11,482 nucleotides of DNA, from positions 1-11,482 of the forward strand of contig JNEU01000779.1 in the NCBI GenBank assembly GCA_000697475.1, in the 5' to 3' direction. The stretch comes from Lichtheimia corymbifera B2541 (lineage: Eukaryota; Mucoromycota; Mucoromycetes; Mucorales; Lichtheimiaceae). A program made the translations under genes and the position numbers. How positions within the stretch are numbered: position 1 is the first letter of the stretch; every line of letters starts with the position of its first letter. Below are positions 6,970 through 11,482 of this stretch, piece by piece. Below the pieces are notes generated by a model. The model searched no databases, had not been told where the DNA came from, and saw only the letters and a program-made list of their open reading frames with translations.

Positions 6970-9900
6970 TTAACGACGAAGTCGTTTAGGGGATCGAGTA
7001 TGATTCGATGTGGTGGCAGATCGTTTTCGAGAAGTAGAAGGTGTGGTGGTATTTTCATGCTGGGTATTTGTTTGTGCCTGAGATGGTTCAGGTACCCCTA
7101 ATCGTTCCCAATAGGTACTGATAATGTTAGGGCTGGAAAAGTGATGATAAGGTTCCCAGGTATCCTCATCAGGAGGGTATCCCTTCCATCGCACTTTATA
7201 TAAGTAAGTGCCATCCTTTTGTTGGTTATGTGTGACAATGTAATCCACTTCATATACCTGATCCGCTGGTAAAACGTCATCATGCGAGATCAGCTTTAGT
7301 TGTGAGGGTGGTATATCGATTGGCAAGAGCTGATTTTGCTCATCTTTTAATACGTATGAACCGCCTTTGGTTTTGCGTACTACTGTATATGGTCCATCGT
7401 ATTCTGGGTATAACTTGCCCTTCTTTTGAAGCACACGTTTCATCACGTGGCTATCAATGGGAAACTCGATGAGCTGATGTTTTTTATCAAACTTGCCCTT
7501 TTGTTTATGTGTTACAGCATCGATCCTTTCTTTGATGGCAGGGAAGATTATGTTGGTCATATCATCAATTCGTTGCAGCAAGTCATGACGTTGCATTGGT
7601 GATAATTCTTCATCATTACGATAGTCTTTGAAATCATTTAATTTACGAGCAAACATCAAAGAAAATGGTGCGGTATTCAATCGAGTGCTGACTTTAGCAT
7701 TTAATGCCAATTGTACAGAGGGTACATAAATGTCCCAATCTTTGTGTATGCCTTGCACTCGTTTCCTAATTGCCCGCATTGATGATTGTACCCATCTCTC
7801 AGCTACACCATTCGCTCTAGGATGATACGGTGTAACTAAGCGGTGGTCAAAGCCTGCTGCTCGTTTAAATTGCCTCATCAATTCATTCACAAATTCTGTT
7901 CCATTATCGGATTGTAATATACGTGGTAATCCAAAATCGCAAAATATTTGCACCAAGTTCATAACAATGGTGTGTGATTGTTTATCAGGGATAGGGCGTA
8001 ATATACAATATCGTGTACACACATCCACGAGTACCAACAAATAATTGTTGCCTCTGCTGGTTGTTGTCAAGGGACCTGCTAGGTCTAACGCCCAGTGATC
8101 GCCAGGAATGTATGCCCTTATGGGTCTTAGTGGATTGTAGCCATTTTTGGCTATGTTAAACTTTTGACATTCTTTACATGAGCTTATAAGCTCAATAGCT
8201 TGATCTTTCATTAATGGCCAATGGATACCATTGTTATGTATGGCTCTTACAATGGCATCAGCGCCAAAGTGGCCAAATAGATGAGCATTCTCTAAGATGC
8301 GTTTTCTTTCAGATACTGGTGGTTGCATCATATCTAGCAAATCCACTGCTCTCATTATAAGTGGGCTATTTACTGCCTTATCCACATTGTTGTTATTCTT
8401 TATACCATTACCCCCTTCCAGCGTTTGACCTGTAGAAGAGAACAAACGCGACAAGTGGTCAGGGAGAATGTTGGATATACCTGGTAGATATACCACGGTA
8501 AATTGGTAATCTAACAGGGTATCCAGCCATTTAACCATCATAGGATTGGGATCCTTCTGGGTGTGTAAATAAACAAGAGCTTTATGGTCGGTATAGAGTG
8601 TAAAGGGTTGTCCCCATAAGAATTTGTGAAACTTTTTAAAGGCGAAAATGATTGCCAAGAGTTCACGCTTTGTAACAGAATAATTGCGTTCTGATTTGCT
8701 TAATGCGCGAGCCATGAAGCCCACGATCTTGTTACGACCATTATATTTTTGGTACAAAACTGCACCGATTCCATCATTGGAAGCATCTGTAGCCAAGTGG
8801 AAAGGGCGACTTAAATCAACATGTCGCAGCATAGGAGCATGCGAGACTGCATATTTGATATTATAAAACGCGGCATCATGGTGAGATGTCCAAGTGTCAC
8901 GTAAGTCACCTGCGTGCCTTAGTCTGTCTAAGGGTGCTGTCAGGCGGGCCACATTTGGTATGTGGTCCCGGAAATAATTGACGATACCCAAAAAACGTTG
9001 GATATCTTTGCCCGTACAAGGCTTCGGCCAATCCAAAACATTGGTGACCTTTCTGGAGTCAAGCTGTATGCCTTCCGCTGAAACACGGAAGCCAAGAAGA
9101 TATACAATGCGTTGCGCAAAGTGGCATTTATTGGGGTTAAGTAAAAGATTAGCATGTGTTAGCCGTTGCACGACGGTACGCACATGAAGAGCATGTTGCT
9201 CAAGATTAGGAGAATAGACCACGATGTCATCCACAAAAGTGGTGACAAAGGGCAGATCATCAAACAAAATTTGCATAACACGTTGGAATTTAGCTGATAT
9301 GGGCTTAAGCCCAAAAGGACAGCCCACAAACATGTATTGTCTGCCGTTTACTGATGTAAACGTAGTTTTATGTTGATCTTTGTCATGTATTTTGAAGCGA
9401 TGAAAAGCGCTTTTTAGATCCAAGGTGCTAAAGACCTTGGCTCCAGTTAATTGCTCAAAGATTGTACGAATAAGAGGGAGAGGATGACGGTCATCTGGTA
9501 GATGTTGATTTATGTGCCTCGGATCGAGGCAAAGTCGAACACCAACCTTTTTGCCAGTCATATCCTTCTTGGGTGCGAAAGTCAAAGGACTGTTCCACCG
9601 ATTATCAATATTGGCAGGAACCTCTTTTATGATACCTTCTTTTAACCATTCATTGACGGTTTTGTTGACAATTTCCCTTCGTGCGATGGGGAAAGTATAC
9701 TGACGCCTGTAACATGCCACACCTTGCGGGGTGTTCAATTCAATGATGGATTGAGGAATGTTACAAAAAGTACCATTAGGAATTTTAGCATTGGCGTCCA
9801 AAGACGGTCTAATGGCGCACATAAATTCATGCATTGCTTTTGTACTACCAGCTGGTGCTGCATCAGGCTTGTATGGTGCATCATCAATTTCCACTTCTTC

Positions 9901-11436
9901 CTGTTTCACAGGTGTGGTCCATGATGTAGCCAAGCCTACATATCCAATTCCAAGTGTGGACATAAAATCCATTCCGATTGCCATTGAATGGCCTCTTGTC
10001 AATTTCATGACTTCAAAGGCTCTATAATATGTTTTTCCATTGTAGAAGACTTTGACAGTTTCTGTGCGACCAATACGTGGTACCGCATGATTATTTGAAC
10101 CAAGAGTGATAGTGCCCTTTACCATGTTATATTTTATATGTGCTTTATTGACAAAATCCAAATCTAGAGCTGAAAATGTGGCACCTGTGTCCACCAAAGC
10201 TTTGATCATATGATTCTGTATAGTGATGGGTGTTAATACCTCATCTTGATATTTGGATCTTTGCAACTTACATGGCAAGGTAGTATCTACTACTTCGTCA
10301 CCATCATTCAAGCGTGCAGCTCTCTGCACCATGTCTTTTTGATTCTTGTTGCCCCGCTGTTCAAAATATTCTTGACAACGATGGCCTGGTTGCCATTGCT
10401 TACTGCAATAGCGGCAACGCTTGTTTTGCTTGGTCTTGTCATCCGAGTTCGATTTGAAACGCTTTTGTTGTTGTTGACGATTGTTGTGCGATTGTTCGCC
10501 TTCCCTTTTCTCACCAACTTCGGCCATTTTCATGGCTGATACCAACTTGCATACCTCTTCCAAGTCCTCAGGCATCTCGGCACCGAAATGGTTGACGATC
10601 GCCAATAATGCTTGTTCAGCATACTTGGGTTGCAAGGATGAGAGGAAAATAATGTTGAGCAACAACCCATGAGGCATTTCGGCCTCCAAGCTCCATTGTT
10701 GAAACTTCACGACATAAGAATTGAGTGGCTCATTAGCTCCTTGCTGCATACGCACAACGCGTCTCATGCTGCGATAGCGTTGCACTTGAGTATCATACTT
10801 CGTGATGATTTGGTTTGACACCTGCTTCCATGTAACAATACTTCTGTCTGATGCCATAAGGTCCTTTAGCCAAAGATACTGAGGGTCGTTCAAAGCTCGA
10901 GATAGCAAACGTTCCCAATGTTTTTCAATAGGTAGACCATGGGCCTCCAATTCCCGTTCAAATGCACGTACAAAGGCGGCAGCTGAGTTGTGAACAACCT
11001 TCTGTGGGTGCCACTTGTAGCCACCAGCGATTTGCAAAACGGGCAAGTCCTTTGGGACCACATGCAACTCCGTTCTTTCACGGGCTTGATGTCTTTGCCT
11101 TTCTTGCTCAGACTCTTCCAACGATAGGAACTCAAGGCGTTGCGGATGCTGCTTACGCCATATTTTTCTGGAATCTTCCAAGCCATCTTGGGCCTTGATA
11201 AGCTCCTCTCTTTTGCGTTGCTTTTCAGCAGGTTCAACATCATCGCACAAGGCTACGTCATTATAAACGTGCTCAAGTTTTTCGACATCGGCCTGCATTT
11301 TGGCAAAGGCTTCAAGAGCCTTGCGCATACGAGGATCTTGAGGTTTTTGCTTTTGAATTTGGGTACCAGAAGGATTTTCCTGTGGTACATTGTCCATATC
11401 CATAGGAGTAGGAGAGTTGACTTTGTTTGACGACAT
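6970..11436 (-). CDS. Gag-Pol polyprotein with chromodomain, Ty3/gypsy chromovirus
   Basis: One 1,488-residue polyprotein that would build the particle, copy the element's RNA and integrate the DNA. Domains in order: Gag with a charged coiled-coil-like N-terminus (about 35-120) and capsid-like region (about 140-300); zinc knuckle CRYCSKQWQPGHRC (341-354); aspartic protease with ALVDTGATFSALD (Asp416); reverse transcriptase with LDLKSAFH (Asp673) and FVDD (734-737); RNase H with ATDAS (Asp884), Glu925, Asp950 and LPDHLSR; integrase with a zinc finger (His1052, His1056, Cys1087, Cys1090) and catalytic Asp1118, Asp1177, Glu1213 (DD35E); GPY module YDGPY (1346-1350); chromodomain about 1394-1440 with possible methyl-lysine cage residues Tyr1395, Trp1417 and Tyr1420; and a basic, bipartite-NLS-like tail ending SPKRLRR. 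Gag and Pol share one frame, with no stop or frameshift between them. The start ATG is the first in the internal region, 22 nt after the LTR. All key residues are present, so it may be active. Family identity is certain; Tf1/sushi placement is inferred. Confidence 0.97.
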   Translation of the reverse strand: MSSNKVNSPTPMDMDNVPQENPSGTQIQKQKPQDPRMRKALEAFAKMQADVEKLEHVYNDVALCDDVEPAEKQRKREELIKAQDGLEDSRKIWRKQHPQRLEFLSLEESEQERQRHQARERTELHVVPKDLPVLQIAGGYKWHPQKVVHNSAAAFVRAFERELEAHGLPIEKHWERLLSRALNDPQYLWLKDLMASDRSIVTWKQVSNQIITKYDTQVQRYRSMRRVVRMQQGANEPLNSYVVKFQQWSLEAEMPHGLLLNIIFLSSLQPKYAEQALLAIVNHFGAEMPEDLEEVCKLVSAMKMAEVGEKREGEQSHNNRQQQQKRFKSNSDDKTKQNKRCRYCSKQWQPGHRCQEYFEQRGNKNQKDMVQRAARLNDGDEVVDTTLPCKLQRSKYQDEVLTPITIQNHMIKALVDTGATFSALDLDFVNKAHIKYNMVKGTITLGSNNHAVPRIGRTETVKVFYNGKTYYRAFEVMKLTRGHSMAIGMDFMSTLGIGYVGLATSWTTPVKQEEVEIDDAPYKPDAAPAGSTKAMHEFMCAIRPSLDANAKIPNGTFCNIPQSIIELNTPQGVACYRRQYTFPIARREIVNKTVNEWLKEGIIKEVPANIDNRWNSPLTFAPKKDMTGKKVGVRLCLDPRHINQHLPDDRHPLPLIRTIFEQLTGAKVFSTLDLKSAFHRFKIHDKDQHKTTFTSVNGRQYMFVGCPFGLKPISAKFQRVMQILFDDLPFVTTFVDDIVVYSPNLEQHALHVRTVVQRLTHANLLLNPNKCHFAQRIVYLLGFRVSAEGIQLDSRKVTNVLDWPKPCTGKDIQRFLGIVNYFRDHIPNVARLTAPLDRLRHAGDLRDTWTSHHDAAFYNIKYAVSHAPMLRHVDLSRPFHLATDASNDGIGAVLYQKYNGRNKIVGFMARALSKSERNYSVTKRELLAIIFAFKKFHKFLWGQPFTLYTDHKALVYLHTQKDPNPMMVKWLDTLLDYQFTVVYLPGISNILPDHLSRLFSSTGQTLEGGNGIKNNNNVDKAVNSPLIMRAVDLLDMMQPPVSERKRILENAHLFGHFGADAIVRAIHNNGIHWPLMKDQAIELISSCKECQKFNIAKNGYNPLRPIRAYIPGDHWALDLAGPLTTTSRGNNYLLVLVDVCTRYCILRPIPDKQSHTIVMNLVQIFCDFGLPRILQSDNGTEFVNELMRQFKRAAGFDHRLVTPYHPRANGVAERWVQSSMRAIRKRVQGIHKDWDIYVPSVQLALNAKVSTRLNTAPFSLMFARKLNDFKDYRNDEELSPMQRHDLLQRIDDMTNIIFPAIKERIDAVTHKQKGKFDKKHQLIEFPIDSHVMKRVLQKKGKLYPEYDGPYTVVRKTKGGSYVLKDEQNQLLPIDIPPSQLKLISHDDVLPADQVYEVDYIVTHNQQKDGTYLYKVRWKGYPPDEDTWEPYHHFSSPNIISTYWERLGVPEPSQAQTNTQHENTTTPSTSRKRSATTSNHTRSPKRLRR
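8406..8421 (-). promoter_or_regulatory. Candidate central polypurine tract
   Basis: The minus strand reads CTGGAAGGGGGTAATG, identical over 16 nt to the 3' polypurine tract junction at 6933-6948. It lies in the spacer between RNase H and integrase (codons for residues 1006-1011, LEGGNG), about 1.47 kb from the 3' tract. An internal duplicate of the polypurine tract in this part of pol is known from HIV-1 and Ty1, where it starts a second plus-strand DNA segment. Function here is inferred from identity and position. Confidence 0.6.
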
Positions 11437-11458
11437 AATGAAAATTCACAGTAAAAAA
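11437..11458 (-). promoter_or_regulatory. Leader with candidate primer-binding site (self-priming type)
   Basis: Only 22 nt separate the 5' LTR edge from the ATG. On the minus strand it begins with six T residues, then TACTGTGA. It does not begin with the TGG expected for pairing to a tRNA 3' CCA end. TACTGTGA (11446-11453) pairs perfectly with TCACAGTA in the LTR (6755-6762). Self-priming by the RNA 5' end, as in Tf1, is the best explanation, though the T residues beside the LTR are unpaired. A tRNA-fragment primer cannot be excluded. Confidence 0.45.
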
Positions 11459-11482
11459 TGTGATGTTTGCAATGGAAGATCA
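11459..11482 (-). repeat. 5' LTR of the chromovirus (cut by window edge)
   Basis: The 24 bases to the window end, starting TGTGATGTTTGC, are identical to 6713-6736. They are the 3' end of the 5' LTR in element orientation. The remaining roughly 198 bases should lie beyond the window. Confidence 0.9.

Larger units (their letters stand above)
6713..11482 (-). mobile_element. Intact-looking Ty3/gypsy chromovirus (Tf1/sushi-like)
   Basis: A nearly complete LTR retrotransposon transcribed leftward. It has a 222-bp 3' LTR (6713-6934), a polypurine tract, one gag-pol frame (6970-11436), a short leader, and the first 24 bp of the 5' LTR at 11459-11482, all 24 identical to the left LTR. The internal part is 4,524 bp. 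LTR identity, the uninterrupted frame and complete catalytic motifs suggest recent insertion. The base before each LTR copy differs (G at 6712, A at 11458), which fixes the LTR edge. The left target flank is CGAAG (6708-6712); the matching duplication would lie beyond the window. Single-ORF organisation and lack of a tRNA-type primer site fit the Tf1/sushi group. Confidence 0.93.

Noticed and set aside
6970..11436. Programmed frameshift between Gag and Pol
   Set aside because: Gag, protease and RT are all in one uninterrupted frame, so none is needed.
11437..11458. Conventional tRNA primer-binding site
   Set aside because: The minus-strand leader begins with T residues rather than TGG, and I recognise no tRNA 3' end complement.

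Overview
The window is a nested graveyard of fungal transposable elements. I see no ordinary host gene. The mix suggests an early-diverging fungus, probably Mucoromycota: a one-ORF Ty3/gypsy chromovirus of the Tf1/sushi type, decayed Ty3/gypsy copies of a second lineage with GYxPFxLTYGRE integrase tails, a DIRS-like reverse transcriptase fragment, and a GGTACC-rich inverted-repeat DNA element. The taxonomic guess is inference from element families; no phylogenetic marker is present.

Layout. 1-1380 has no recognisable gene; it holds a GGATG-rich low-complexity stretch (about 164-475) and AT-rich sequence. 1380-1620 looks like a decayed minus-strand LTR (TATA-like and AATAAA signals). 1769-2988 is a broken, internally deleted Ty3/gypsy pol copy (copy A, minus strand), truncated at its 5' side by 2989-4010, a non-autonomous terminal-inverted-repeat element of 1,022 bp. 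4011-5508 is a second broken pol copy (copy B, minus strand), truncated at its 3' side. 5509-5979 is the N-terminal part of an integrase (minus strand), lying upstream of the copy B protease and so out of natural order. 5980-6300 is non-coding with a minus-strand TATA-like motif. 6314-6448 is a plus-strand DIRS-like RT fragment. 6460-6712 is a pre-protease piece of a minus-strand Ty3/gypsy element.

The main object is 6713-11482: an apparently intact minus-strand chromovirus. Its left (3') LTR is 222 bp (6713-6934). The right (5') LTR begins at 11459 and is cut by the window after 24 bp, all identical to the left LTR. Between them is one open reading frame of 1,488 codons: Gag, zinc knuckle, protease, reverse transcriptase, RNase H, integrase, GPY/F module, chromodomain and basic tail. 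All catalytic motifs are present and there are no internal stops, so it looks young and possibly competent. It sits inside the pre-protease coding fragment of an older Ty3/gypsy copy, as expected if its chromodomain guides it to silent chromatin.

Most notable observations: (i) the 16 nt over the 3' polypurine tract junction recur exactly in the RNase H-integrase spacer, a candidate central polypurine tract; (ii) the primer-binding position lacks a tRNA-like TGG start but has an 8-nt complement in the LTR just after the expected transcript start, suggesting self-priming as in Tf1; (iii) the inverted-repeat element lies exactly at the junction of two different retroelement copies with unmatched flanks, suggesting recombination between two insertions; (iv) copies A and B carry independent RT-to-integrase deletions that start at almost the same RT position.
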